Assembly: GCA_964561215.1 (NCBI GenBank)
Contig: CAZLOS010000013.1
Coordinates: forward strand, 6,713 to 70,712
DNA from: JAJFUV01 sp964561215
GTDB taxonomy: Bacteria; Acidobacteriota; Terriglobia; Bryobacterales; Bryobacteraceae
Direction: 5' to 3'
DNA length: 64,000 nt
The notes beneath the pieces are model-generated. The model was not told the DNA's origin, ran no database searches, and saw nothing but the letters and a program-made list of their open reading frames with translations. Position numbers and translations under genes: made by a program. Numbering within the stretch: the first letter of the stretch is position 1; the number at the start of each line of letters is the position of its first letter. Of this stretch, positions 44,529-53,078 are shown piece after piece.

Positions 44529-46016
44529 TCATACGCCTAAAACGAGTTGCCGTGAATCCCGAGAATAGAGTGGCCGACCGAGTTCCGACGCCAGCCGCTC
44601 AATTGACAACTGGCCTAGAAGAGAAACTGTAATAGGACGTTTTGCATCCCAAAAGATGAAAGCCCGGAAAAAGTCCTGAGCCGTTTCAGAGTTCAAAATC
44701 TCCGCAATCGCCATAGCCTCGTCTTGCGAGTCACACGGCAAGAAGTAGACGGTGTCGTCAAACATCGTGGGCTGGCCCCTCATCGGCCCAACGACCCTGA
44801 ACGTCAGCCGCTTGTAAAAACCAGAGATTGCAACCTTCCACGGCGCAAAGGAGTAATCGCCGACACCAAACACGGAGAATGGCGGCCGGTCCACGTATAT
44901 GACGCTGCCACGAGCATCAAGATGCTTACGGTGGCTCTGGAGGTATGCCCAAGTTTTCGGTGCTTTCCGCTCGATTGTGGCCGTGTCGTCTCCGATCCGT
45001 CGTTGCGGGACCAACATATATCGAGCTGCGGCATCTACCGTTCCACCCGCGAGATCGGAGCTCTTAAGCATCGGGAATAGGAATGTATTCTCAAGGTCTA
45101 CAGCTTCATTTAAACCATTCTTTAGTTGATCGCCTTCCAGTCTGAACTCCATCACCTTTGAGCAGTCGTGCTTAATGCCAGAGCGCCACTTGTACGCACT
45201 GATGCCGCGGAGATGTTTCCACCTCTCATAGGCGTCGACATCCGCTAGAAGCTCTCCATCTCTGTGACCGATCACGTGTTCGACCTCATTCACAAAGCCG
45301 GGGACTACACGGCAATCGCGACCGTTCGATTGAGGGGAGAACGGGCAAATCAGGAAGCACGCCTCGACTGCTGCGTTGAAATGCTTTTGAGCGTCAATCA
45401 TCAACAGCCGAGCATCGCCAACGTGAAAGCGTTTCTTCCAAGCAAATTGAAGAACCTTTCTTGCTACGGCAGTCTTGCAGAGCACTGCAATTGTGGCGAC
45501 CCGGCCCTCCAATCGCTCAGCTAAACGAAGAAGCATGTACTCCGATATGTCGAAGTTGCTCTTGCCTGTGATGGCGTCAAGGCCATTATGATTGTTGAAG
45601 TTCCGCTTTTCGGGTACGTTCTTGCTGCCGAGCTGTCCTAGGGCCGAGTTGGTCACCCACGGCGGATTGCCGATCACCAGCAATGGATCAGGAAGCTCGG
45701 ACATTATCGCATCCCAATCCAATTCGAAGAAGTTGCCCTTGTCAATCCGGACTCTACCCGTAGTGGGCTTAATCCTGCGAATAGCTTCTTCTGCATAGTG
45801 GGGATTGATTTCAATCCCCACTGCTTTCTCTACATCTGGAAACGTCTTGAGAGCCGCCTTCAAGAACGCGCCAACACCGCACGTCGGCTCTAGCACCGAC
45901 GCCGGGGCGATGTGTAGTCCAGTAAGGACTCGACAGCAGGCGTCGGCTAGCTCCGGTGGCGTCTGGTAATCCCCGAACTCCATCTTGCGGCGGGATTCAG
46001 GCACGGCTGCTATCAT
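44529..46016 (-). CDS. Type II N6-adenine DNA methyltransferase of an R-M pair
   Basis: 495 residues from ATG 46016, which overlaps the nuclease stop (ATGA). Motif X-like FGDYQTPPELADACCRVL comes first, then motif I SVLEPTCGVGAFLKAA and motif IV VIGNPPWVTN, an order typical of gamma-class N6-adenine enzymes. A long C-terminal region (about 250-495) would be the target-recognition domain. It should protect the sites cut by the adjacent nuclease; the recognition sequence is unknown. Codon use is visibly less GC-biased than the neighbours, suggesting recent transfer. Confidence 0.88.
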   Translation of the reverse strand: MIAAVPESRRKMEFGDYQTPPELADACCRVLTGLHIAPASVLEPTCGVGAFLKAALKTFPDVEKAVGIEINPHYAEEAIRRIKPTTGRVRIDKGNFFELDWDAIMSELPDPLLVIGNPPWVTNSALGQLGSKNVPEKRNFNNHNGLDAITGKSNFDISEYMLLRLAERLEGRVATIAVLCKTAVARKVLQFAWKKRFHVGDARLLMIDAQKHFNAAVEACFLICPFSPQSNGRDCRVVPGFVNEVEHVIGHRDGELLADVDAYERWKHLRGISAYKWRSGIKHDCSKVMEFRLEGDQLKNGLNEAVDLENTFLFPMLKSSDLAGGTVDAAARYMLVPQRRIGDDTATIERKAPKTWAYLQSHRKHLDARGSVIYVDRPPFSVFGVGDYSFAPWKVAISGFYKRLTFRVVGPMRGQPTMFDDTVYFLPCDSQDEAMAIAEILNSETAQDFFRAFIFWDAKRPITVSLLGQLSIERLASELGRPLYSRDSRQLVLGV

Positions 46017-46675
46017 CTTATCCGAATGATCCCCTCTACGCTGCCAGCCTTGGCGATGACACGGCCATATTGAAGTCGCCACTGGAGTGCATTTGAGATC
46101 GTCAAATAGCCGATCTCGAGCTCGGCGCCACCGACAAGTTCTCTTGCGATGTTGCGTGCTTCGATGTCGTCTACGGGGAGCATCTTGTCGCTCAAGAATG
46201 CAACGATATCGTCTTCGTTGCCGTCCCTGTCCAAAATCTCTCGCAGACCTTTCGTCATCTGGTAGTCTGCTGTATGTTTCGCTTCCACAAAGATCGTGTG
46301 ATCGATGTTGAGCGTTCCCGTATGATTCGTCGGATCGTCGGTCTTCGTGTAGACGAAGACGATGAGCGAATATCCAAGGCCGAAGATTTTTTGTCTCGCC
46401 GATTTGAATGGACATGAAGATTGCGGTTGGTTTATGCTAGTGACCTTCATGTCCACCCCGAGATCGGGGAAGTCGATGCCGCTGGCCGAGTTCCCTGCTG
46501 TAAAGGCGTACTTCGTGCCCAGGAAGGCTCTGAACTTGTGCTCAAGATACGTTCCAACTGCCTTTCCATCTGTGACGCCGTATAGGGTCGGCTCGGAATG
46601 CGTCGATTCCACGTTGGCGAAGTATTTCGCTTCGCTGCACAGAGTCTTTATTGTGAGGGATGGGAGCTTAGGCAT
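46013..46675 (-). CDS. Type II restriction endonuclease, PD-(D/E)xK type
   Basis: 220 residues from ATG 46675, with GAGAG a few bases upstream; an ATG at 46705 would add ten. GNSASGIDFPDLGVDMKVTS holds the D...DxK catalytic motif, and the following QPQSSCPFKSARQKIFGLGY and SLIVFVYTK are the kind of blocks seen in R proteins paired with N6-adenine methyltransferases. An alternative ExK (IFVEAKH) lies downstream. It precedes and overlaps the methyltransferase gene. Low-GC codon use is shared with its partner. Confidence 0.8.
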   Translation of the reverse strand: MPKLPSLTIKTLCSEAKYFANVESTHSEPTLYGVTDGKAVGTYLEHKFRAFLGTKYAFTAGNSASGIDFPDLGVDMKVTSINQPQSSCPFKSARQKIFGLGYSLIVFVYTKTDDPTNHTGTLNIDHTIFVEAKHTADYQMTKGLREILDRDGNEDDIVAFLSDKMLPVDDIEARNIARELVGGAELEIGYLTISNALQWRLQYGRVIAKAGSVEGIIRIR

Positions 46676-47161
46676 CGATCTCTCTTTCGCAGAGGGCCGA
46701 AACATCTACTTGCGCTTCTGTTTCGGTCCCGGACGCTCCATAATAGTGTACATCCCTCATATCGGTTGGTTGAGTCTGAAGTTGTTAGCCCAAATTGGCT
46801 GCCGGACCCTCATGATGACTGTTCTCCCCGATGTCGATTGCACTCGCCACGCGAAGCCCGATGCGATGGTTGTCCTCGACTCCATCGGAGACCGTGCTTG
46901 GGCCGCCCGTGACGTTGGTTTCGGATTGGTGATAGCCAAGGGGTAGGACATGAAGGAAGCATAACCGCCAGAAGCCACAAGAACGCACTAGTGGGCAAAT
47001 CCAAGTCGGTGTAACTACCCTGCGTGACGGAGATTGCTTTCGGCGTAGGGGGGACGATTGCAGAGTTGTTCTCCATGCCTCGATAAGGCGATTTGGACTG
47101 AACCCTGTCGCGGTTCTTGTCTCCGTTTCTCGCCAGAGAGGACAGAGCCGGACTTTCCGGC
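46676..47161. other. Intergenic stretch upstream of the R-M pair
   Basis: 486 bp of lower-GC DNA with no convincing gene. It should contain the promoter of the restriction operon (minus strand); TATTAT-like sequence near 46742 is a weak -10 candidate. It also holds the right copies of the short repeats (46894-46905 and 46985-46993). A short minus-strand frame at 46810-47076 begins plausibly but has no recognisable domain. Confidence 0.5.
46894..46905 (+). repeat. Right copy of the 12-bp direct repeat
   Basis: GTGCTTGGGCCG, identical to 44387-44398 and in the same orientation, about 2.5 kb away across the restriction-modification genes. Confidence 0.4.
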
Positions 47162-47163
47162 TC
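47145..47163 (-). terminator. Hairpin at the end of the sialidase gene
   Basis: GAGCCGGA-CTT-TCCGGCTC is a perfect 8-bp stem with a 3-base loop overlapping the sialidase stop codon on the minus strand. No U-run. Confidence 0.5.
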
Positions 47164-48259
47164 AGTCCGCCTTCTGTAGCCAATCCAGGTCGAAGCGGGC
47201 GTAGCGGATGGTTTCGTAGGGATTCCGCTCTCCCGCTTCGTAGAGCAGGCCGATGGAGCCGTCTTTCGGCGCGGCGAGCGAAGAGTAGGCCGCCGGACCT
47301 TCGTGCACCTGCTTTGAGGCTTGCCAGGCGTGGCCTCCGTCGCGGCTCAACCGGACGGTCAGCGATGTGCGCGTGAGCGCCGCCGGGTTAGAGAACACGA
47401 GCCAGCCGGGGTGCTTGGGGCAGGTGATGAGCGAACCCTGGCACTCCGGCTCCACCAGCGCCTCGTCCAGCGCAAATGGCGACCACGTGATGCCGCCGTC
47501 TGTACTGCGCGAGACTGCGCGGCGTTTGCCGATCCTGTGGCCGCGCGTGTTCATCACCAGCGATCCATCGGCCAGCTCCGCTACCGCGCTTTCGTTGGTT
47601 CCCGGGCCCGTGGATGTGCTTATGCGCCAGGTCTCGCCGCGGTCGTCGCTGTAGATGACGTGCGAATGATGCGTGCGCGCCGGGAATTCGTCGTGGTCGC
47701 AGGGGATCACCAGCCGCCCCGTGCGCAACTGGATCCCGTTGCCGGGGCCGGTGGCGTACCAGGTCCATTCCGGCAGCTTGGTCTCGCCGGTGATCTCGCG
47801 CGGCCTCGACCAGGTGAGCCCGTCGTCGTCGCTCGTGCCGATCCACACGGTGCGCGTGCCGCCGGGTTCCCGTTCCGCGATTTGGCTCTCTTTCATGCTG
47901 CCCGGATTGCCGGTGAGGAGCAGAAGGATGCGGCCGGTCGTGCGCTCCACTACCGGGCAGGGATTGCCGATGGTGTCGGGCCCGTGGTCGGCCACTACAG
48001 CCATAGGCGACCAAGTGCGGCCCTTGTCTCGGCTCCGGCGCAACACGATGTCGATGTCGCCCGTGTCGCTCGATGAATTCCGCCGTCCTTCGCAGAAGGC
48101 CAGCAGCGTCCCTTTCTCCGTCCGGATGAGCGCCGGGATACGGTACGTGTGGTAGCCGCCTTCCCCGGAACGGAACACTTCGGTCTTCTCAATCCCGGGC
48201 GTACGGGCTTCCAAGCAACCCGCGGCAGCCAGCGTCAGAAACGTTCTCCTGGTCTGCAT
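47162..48259 (-). CDS. Secreted exo-sialidase-like protein (GH33, BNR repeats)
   Basis: 365 residues. A twin-arginine-like signal (TRRTFLTLAAAGCLEA) may end in a lipobox cysteine. The first arginine of the sialidase triad is in HTYRIPALI. Five Asp-box blades are visible: SRDKGRTW, SDDDGLTW, SDDRGETW, STDGGITW and SRDGGHAW. VEPECQGSLI matches the conserved EPxCQ block. The family removes terminal sialic acids from glycans; other terminal sugars are possible in soil bacteria. It appears to be a single-gene unit. Confidence 0.88.
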   Translation of the reverse strand: MQTRRTFLTLAAAGCLEARTPGIEKTEVFRSGEGGYHTYRIPALIRTEKGTLLAFCEGRRNSSSDTGDIDIVLRRSRDKGRTWSPMAVVADHGPDTIGNPCPVVERTTGRILLLLTGNPGSMKESQIAEREPGGTRTVWIGTSDDDGLTWSRPREITGETKLPEWTWYATGPGNGIQLRTGRLVIPCDHDEFPARTHHSHVIYSDDRGETWRISTSTGPGTNESAVAELADGSLVMNTRGHRIGKRRAVSRSTDGGITWSPFALDEALVEPECQGSLITCPKHPGWLVFSNPAALTRTSLTVRLSRDGGHAWQASKQVHEGPAAYSSLAAPKDGSIGLLYEAGERNPYETIRYARFDLDWLQKAD

Positions 48260-48312
48260 CTATTCGACTCCGCTTCCTTCTGTCCGGTACAACGTGGTTC
48301 ACGCGTGCGCGC

Positions 48313-49656
48313 CTATCGCGGCACTTTCGGCTGTTCCCGTTCGCTCCCGTGGAACTGAAGCGTGACGTCCACGATGCGCTCTTCTTCGTTTACGTTCAGC
48401 GCTGACTTCGTCTTGCCGAGGTTCTCGAAAATGCTGTCCTCCCGGACCCGCGAGAGGAAGTAATCGGGATAGCCGGCGTCGAAGGGGCCGCCTTCTTTCA
48501 ACGTCCAAAGTTTCTTCACGGCGGCTTCGGCGATCAGGTCGAGGCCCTCGATGCTGAGTTTGCCGAACGTGTAGGGAGCGCCCGGCTCGAAGCGCACCAC
48601 CAGGTCCACCACCTTCTTCTGGTCGTCGATCTTGCGCTCGGCGAGGGATGTGGCCTTCATATAGCCCTTCTGCCGCAGGCGCCTGACGATGCGCTCAATG
48701 CCCAGGTTCACGTCTTCGAAGTTCACCAGTTCGCCCGACTTGAAGTTGGCTTCGCGGTAGAGAGGCGTCAGGTCGCCGCCGATTCCTTCCAGCCTCACCT
48801 CGCCGAGATTGTAGGCGGCATCCTCATTCACTTCCACGGCCACCACGAGGCCGCGCACGTCCTTGGCCGGCGCCGTGGTGATCTTGGGGAACGCCACGCG
48901 GATGCGGCCGCGAGCTTCATACAACGGCCGAATGCTGGTGTCGAGCAACTGCCGGAAGTACGGTTCGTCGTAAGTCACGCCGACGGCCACGCCGGCCGCG
49001 GTGTTCTGCAGCGTTGTGAGCGAGATGATCCGATTGCCCGTGAAGGTTACCTCCGCGACGGTAGGAGGCGGCGTCGCGGGGCCGAACACCACCGCCAGCG
49101 TGTCGCCCTGGGGCCGGACGCGGCCCGCAACCTTGTCCTTAAAGCCACGCTTGGCGACCAGGGCCGTAATGACTTTCGTCGCGCGCTCGATGGCGATGTC
49201 GGTGGCCGGAATCACGTTGTCGAGGAGCGGATTCTCCTTGGCCACAAGCGCGCGCAGTTCGGCATCGGTCGCCGGCAGATCGCGAAAGCGATATGGCAGG
49301 ATCTGGGTCACTTCGGTGACTTCGAAAGTGCCGCGAATGGCGCCCTTACCGCCCGGCGCCGGGTCGTAGTGGTACGCCACGCTCGCAAAAGCGCCGGTGG
49401 CCGCGATGCGCTCGCGAGCGGCGTCGAACTCCGCTTTGCCGGCAAGTTGCCCGGCCTTGAGTCCGCCGGCCGCGAGAATGCGCTTCTCGTTCACCATGCG
49501 GTTGCCTTCGACGTGCAGCGATTCTATGGGCCAGCTCTTGGGTGCCCGCGCGGCGGCTGCCGCAGCCGGTTTCTTCGCCGCGGGCCTGCGCTTGGCGGTG
49601 CCCTGCGCCGCCATGGCCGGAGTGATCAGGAGCAACAGCCAGGCAATCCATCTCAT
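48313..49656 (-). CDS. POTRA-repeat periplasmic protein, BamA-like but without a beta-barrel
   Basis: 447 residues with a signal peptide (WIAWLLLLITPAMAAQ) and an Ala/Lys-rich spacer. Successive POTRA-like domains follow: SLHVEGNRMVNEKRILAAGG, VAEVTFTGNRIISLTTLQNT, LGEVRLEGIGGDLTPLYREA and FGKLSIEGLDLIAEAAVKKL. It ends at QFHGSEREQPKVPR, where BamA/Omp85 proteins would begin a barrel of about 350 residues. No barrel frame follows downstream. It may be a stand-alone periplasmic chaperone or an assembly partner of a true BamA. Confidence 0.85.
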   Translation of the reverse strand: MRWIAWLLLLITPAMAAQGTAKRRPAAKKPAAAAAARAPKSWPIESLHVEGNRMVNEKRILAAGGLKAGQLAGKAEFDAARERIAATGAFASVAYHYDPAPGGKGAIRGTFEVTEVTQILPYRFRDLPATDAELRALVAKENPLLDNVIPATDIAIERATKVITALVAKRGFKDKVAGRVRPQGDTLAVVFGPATPPPTVAEVTFTGNRIISLTTLQNTAAGVAVGVTYDEPYFRQLLDTSIRPLYEARGRIRVAFPKITTAPAKDVRGLVVAVEVNEDAAYNLGEVRLEGIGGDLTPLYREANFKSGELVNFEDVNLGIERIVRRLRQKGYMKATSLAERKIDDQKKVVDLVVRFEPGAPYTFGKLSIEGLDLIAEAAVKKLWTLKEGGPFDAGYPDYFLSRVREDSIFENLGKTKSALNVNEEERIVDVTLQFHGSEREQPKVPR

Positions 49657-49696
49657 TGCTTCATTCTAATATTGGTCCGATTTTCCGGATGTTAAG

Positions 49697-51100
49697 ATGA
49701 TGGTAATGTCCTACGATCTGGTAATCGTCGGCAGCGGTCCTGGGGGGTACGCGGCGGCGGTGCGCGCCGGTCAGTACGGCCTGCGGACCGCCATCGTGGA
49801 GAAGGATGCGAAGCTCGGAGGAACCTGCCTGCACGTGGGCTGCGTGCCGACCAAGGCGCTGCTGCACACAGCCGAGGTATGGGAATTCTTCAAGAACGCC
49901 GAAGAGCAGGGAATCCTCTGTAAGGATCCGCAACTCGATTACCCGAAGGTGATCGAACGCAAGGACAGGATCGTCGCCAAGCACGCCAAAGGCATCGACT
50001 TCCTCATGAAGAAGAACAAAGTCGACGTCCTGAAGGGCTATGGCACGCTCAAGGGTCCGGGCAAAGTCGAGGTGCGCTCGGACGCGGGCGCGCGGATTGT
50101 CGAGGCGAAGAACATCATTCTCGCCACCGGCTCCAGCGCGCGCATGTTGCCCGGCCTCGCCCCCGACCCCGAACGGATCCTGACCAACATCGAAATCCTG
50201 GCTTCCACCACCATTCCCAAGACGCTCGGCATCGTCGGCGCCGGGGCGGTGGGCGTCGAGTTCGCCAGCATTTTCCACCGCTTCGGCGCGAACGTGGTGG
50301 TGTTCGAGATGCTGCCGCGCGCCGTGCCAGTGGAAGACGAGGAGATCTCCAAGGAACTCGCGCGCGTTTTTAAGAAGAAAGGCATTCGTATCGAAACCGG
50401 CGCGCGCGTCGAGAATATACGCCGCGAAGGCGAGGGTGTGGCCTGCGACGTGACGCTCGCCGGCGGCAAGAAAGAATCGTTCCAGTTCGAAAAGTTCCTG
50501 ATCGCCGTGGGACGCAAGCCAAACACCGAAGGGATTGGCCTGGAAACCGCGCGCGTCGAACTGGATCGAGGCTTCATCAAAGTGGACGCCAACCAGCGCA
50601 CCGCGGAACCCGGTATCTACGCGATCGGCGACATCGTGGCCGGCACCCCGCAACTTGCGCACGTGGCCACGGCCGAAGGCATGGTTGCCGTAGCGCACAT
50701 CGCCGGCAAGCCCGTCCAACCCGTTAACAAGGACCGCATCCCGGGCGCGACCTATACGGAACCGGGCATCGGCAGCGTGGGGCTGACCGAGGCCGAGGCC
50801 CGCGCCAGGGGCTACAAGGTGAAAGTCGGCAAGTTCCCATTCATGCCCAACAGCAAGGCCACCATCCTGGGCCAGCATGACGGGTTCGTCAAGGTTGTCG
50901 CGGACGAAACTTACGGCGAGATCCTCGGCGTGCACATCATCGGCCCGCTGGCCTATGAGCTGATCGGCGAGGCGACGACCGCCATCGAGGCCGAAGCCAC
51001 CGTGGATACCATGCGCCACACCATCCACGCCCATCCGACCCTGTACGAAGCCATTGGCGAAGCGTTCAATGCGGTTTACGGCCAGGCCATCAATGCGTAA
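49697..51100 (+). CDS. lpdA: Dihydrolipoamide dehydrogenase (E3)
   Basis: 467 residues. FAD motif DLVIVGSGPGGYAAAVRAGQ, redox disulphide Cys44/Cys49 in GGTCLHVGCVPTKALLH, NAD motif LGIVGAGAVGVEFASIF and the C-terminal base region HAHPTLYEAIGEAF. It reoxidises the lipoyl arms of 2-oxoacid dehydrogenase complexes with NAD+. ATG 49697 is used here, but ATGs 3 and 9 bases on are in the same frame. lipB overlaps its 3' end, giving a lipoate-centred operon. Confidence 0.96.
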   Translation: MMVMSYDLVIVGSGPGGYAAAVRAGQYGLRTAIVEKDAKLGGTCLHVGCVPTKALLHTAEVWEFFKNAEEQGILCKDPQLDYPKVIERKDRIVAKHAKGIDFLMKKNKVDVLKGYGTLKGPGKVEVRSDAGARIVEAKNIILATGSSARMLPGLAPDPERILTNIEILASTTIPKTLGIVGAGAVGVEFASIFHRFGANVVVFEMLPRAVPVEDEEISKELARVFKKKGIRIETGARVENIRREGEGVACDVTLAGGKKESFQFEKFLIAVGRKPNTEGIGLETARVELDRGFIKVDANQRTAEPGIYAIGDIVAGTPQLAHVATAEGMVAVAHIAGKPVQPVNKDRIPGATYTEPGIGSVGLTEAEARARGYKVKVGKFPFMPNSKATILGQHDGFVKVVADETYGEILGVHIIGPLAYELIGEATTAIEAEATVDTMRHTIHAHPTLYEAIGEAFNAVYGQAINA

Positions 51101-51761
51101 GTGCGAACTCAGAATGCTGGGCCGCATGGGATACCAGGCGGCATTCGATTTACAGCGGAGCCTGGTGGAACAGCGCAAGGCGGGCGAGATCCCGGATCAG
51201 TTCCTGCTGGTGGAGCACCCGCACGTGATCACGCTCGGGCGCAACGGGCACATGTCCAACCTGCTCGCCAGTGATGCCGTTCTGCGGCGCGCCGGAGTCG
51301 AGTTTGAACACACCGACCGCGGCGGCGACATCACCTATCACGGCCCCGGCCAGATCGTCGGATACCCGATTTTCGACCTGCGCGAGTGGAAGCGCGATGT
51401 GGCGGCGTTTGTGCGCGGCGTCGAACAAGCGCTCATCGATGCGGTGGCCGAATTCGGCATCGCGGCCGGGCGAGTGGAAAAGTGCGCGGGTGTGTGGGTC
51501 AACGGCGCCAAACTCGCGGCGATCGGCGTGCACATCGGCCGTTGGATCACCTCCCACGGCTTTGCGCTGAACCATTCCACCGACCTCAGTTTCTTTCAGT
51601 ACATCGTGCCTTGCGGTTTGACCAAACCGGTCACGTCGATGGAGGCGCTGGGAGTGCGCGCGCGACGCGAAGATGTCGAGGCGGCCATCGTCCGCTCTTT
51701 CGCGCGCACATTCGAATTTGACATCATGGAGCCAGTACAGGCAGAGGAGAAGCTCGCATGA
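51093..51761 (+). CDS. lipB: Octanoyl-[ACP]:protein N-octanoyltransferase LipB
   Basis: 222 residues from ATG 51093, overlapping the lpdA stop by 8 bp; longer starts lie deep inside lpdA. RGGDITYHGPGQIVGYPIFD is the LipB signature, with the catalytic lysine in NGAKLAAIGV and cysteine in FFQYIVPCGL. It transfers octanoate from ACP to the E2 lysine, after which LipA (not here) inserts sulphur. Its substrate protein, an E2, is encoded next. Confidence 0.95.
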   Translation: MRKCELRMLGRMGYQAAFDLQRSLVEQRKAGEIPDQFLLVEHPHVITLGRNGHMSNLLASDAVLRRAGVEFEHTDRGGDITYHGPGQIVGYPIFDLREWKRDVAAFVRGVEQALIDAVAEFGIAAGRVEKCAGVWVNGAKLAAIGVHIGRWITSHGFALNHSTDLSFFQYIVPCGLTKPVTSMEALGVRARREDVEAAIVRSFARTFEFDIMEPVQAEEKLA

Positions 51762-53056
51762 CCGACATCGTGATGCCCCAGATGGGCGAAAGCATTGTCG
51801 AGGGAACGCTGACCAAGTGGCTAAAGAAGCCCGGGGAGCGCATCGAGAAAGACGAAGCTCTGTTCGAGATCTCCACCGATAAAGTGGATACGGAGATTCC
51901 GAGCCCGGGCGCGGGCCTGCTTTCCGAAGTGCTGGTCGAGGAAGGCAAGACCGTGGCCATCAATACGGTTGTCGGCCGCATCGACGAGACCGGTACGGGA
52001 GTCGCGGCAGCGGTCCCGGCGGTGGTGGTGGCGGAGGCCCCCAAGCCGGCGCCTGCCGCTGTCGAGCCCGCACCCGTACCCGTCGAAGAGCCCGCGGCAG
52101 CCGCCGTGGTGGAACCCCAACCCCTGGGCGGTCCGGTGTCGCCGCTGGTGCGCCGCATGGCGCGCGAGCATAACATCGACCTGCGCCTGGTGAAAGGCTC
52201 GGGCGCCGGCGGACGCGTCACCAAGCAGGACGTGGAAGCGTATCTTGCCGCGCCTGCCGCGCCCGTTGCCCAGGCGCCGGAACCGGCCGCTCCGGCCGCG
52301 CCCGTCATGCTGCCAGGGCCCCCCGCCGTGGCTGCGCCGGCCGCCGCCGTGTATGCCGCCGCGGGCAAAGTGCGCATCGAGCCGATGAGCGTCATGCGCC
52401 AGAAGATCGCCGAGCACATGGTCATGAGCAAGCGAACCTCCCCGCACGTGACTACGGTGCACAAAGTGGACATGACACGCGTGGCCGGCGTCCGCGCGCG
52501 GCATAAGATCGAGTTCCAGGCCCGTTACGGCATCTCGCTCACGTACCTCTCGTTTATTGCCCGCGCCACATGCGAAGCGCTGCGTGCATTTCCCGTGATG
52601 AACGCTTCGGTGGACGGCACGAACATCGTCTACCACGAGGACATCAATCTCAGCATCGCCGTGGCGCTCGACCAGGGCCTGATCGTACCGGTGATCCGGA
52701 ATGCCGATGAGTTGAACGTGGTGGGGCTGCAGAAGGCCATCGCGGACCTGGCCTCGCGCGCCCGCTCGCGCCAACTCAAGCCGGACGAGGTTCATGGCGG
52801 CACGTTCACCATCACGAACTTCGGCAGCTTCGGCAGCCTGTTCGGAACGCCGGTGATCAACCAGCCGCAGGTGGGCATCCTCGGCGTAGGCACGGTGGAG
52901 AAGACGCCCGTGGTGATCGACGACATGATCGCCATCCGCTCCATCTGCCACATCGGCGTGACCTTCGATCACCGCCTGATCGACGGCGCCACCGGAGACA
53001 AGTTCATGAACAAGCTGAAGTCGGTGCTCGAGAACTGGTCCGAATCGATCCTGTAG
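51758..53056 (+). CDS. 2-oxoacid dehydrogenase E2 (dihydrolipoamide acyltransferase)
   Basis: 432 residues, starting in an ATGA overlap with lipB. The single lipoyl domain has the modified Lys42 in EISTDKVDTEIPSPG. A Pro/Ala linker leads to the E3/E1-binding domain (VSPLVRRMAREHNIDLRLVK), a second linker, and the catalytic domain ending in VTFDHRLIDGATGDKFMN. The sequence fits a branched-chain or 2-oxoglutarate type E2; E1 genes are not in the window, so the acyl group is undecided. Confidence 0.92.
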   Translation: MTDIVMPQMGESIVEGTLTKWLKKPGERIEKDEALFEISTDKVDTEIPSPGAGLLSEVLVEEGKTVAINTVVGRIDETGTGVAAAVPAVVVAEAPKPAPAAVEPAPVPVEEPAAAAVVEPQPLGGPVSPLVRRMAREHNIDLRLVKGSGAGGRVTKQDVEAYLAAPAAPVAQAPEPAAPAAPVMLPGPPAVAAPAAAVYAAAGKVRIEPMSVMRQKIAEHMVMSKRTSPHVTTVHKVDMTRVAGVRARHKIEFQARYGISLTYLSFIARATCEALRAFPVMNASVDGTNIVYHEDINLSIAVALDQGLIVPVIRNADELNVVGLQKAIADLASRARSRQLKPDEVHGGTFTITNFGSFGSLFGTPVINQPQVGILGVGTVEKTPVVIDDMIAIRSICHIGVTFDHRLIDGATGDKFMNKLKSVLENWSESIL

Positions 53057-53078
53057 GGCGGACGGGTAGAAGCGGAGA

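Noticed and set aside
46810..47076. Minus-strand frame of 88 codons upstream of the restriction gene
   Set aside because: A plausible start, but an Arg/Ser-rich shadow-like C-terminus, no domain and no ribosome site. A controller protein was considered, but there is no helix-turn-helix.
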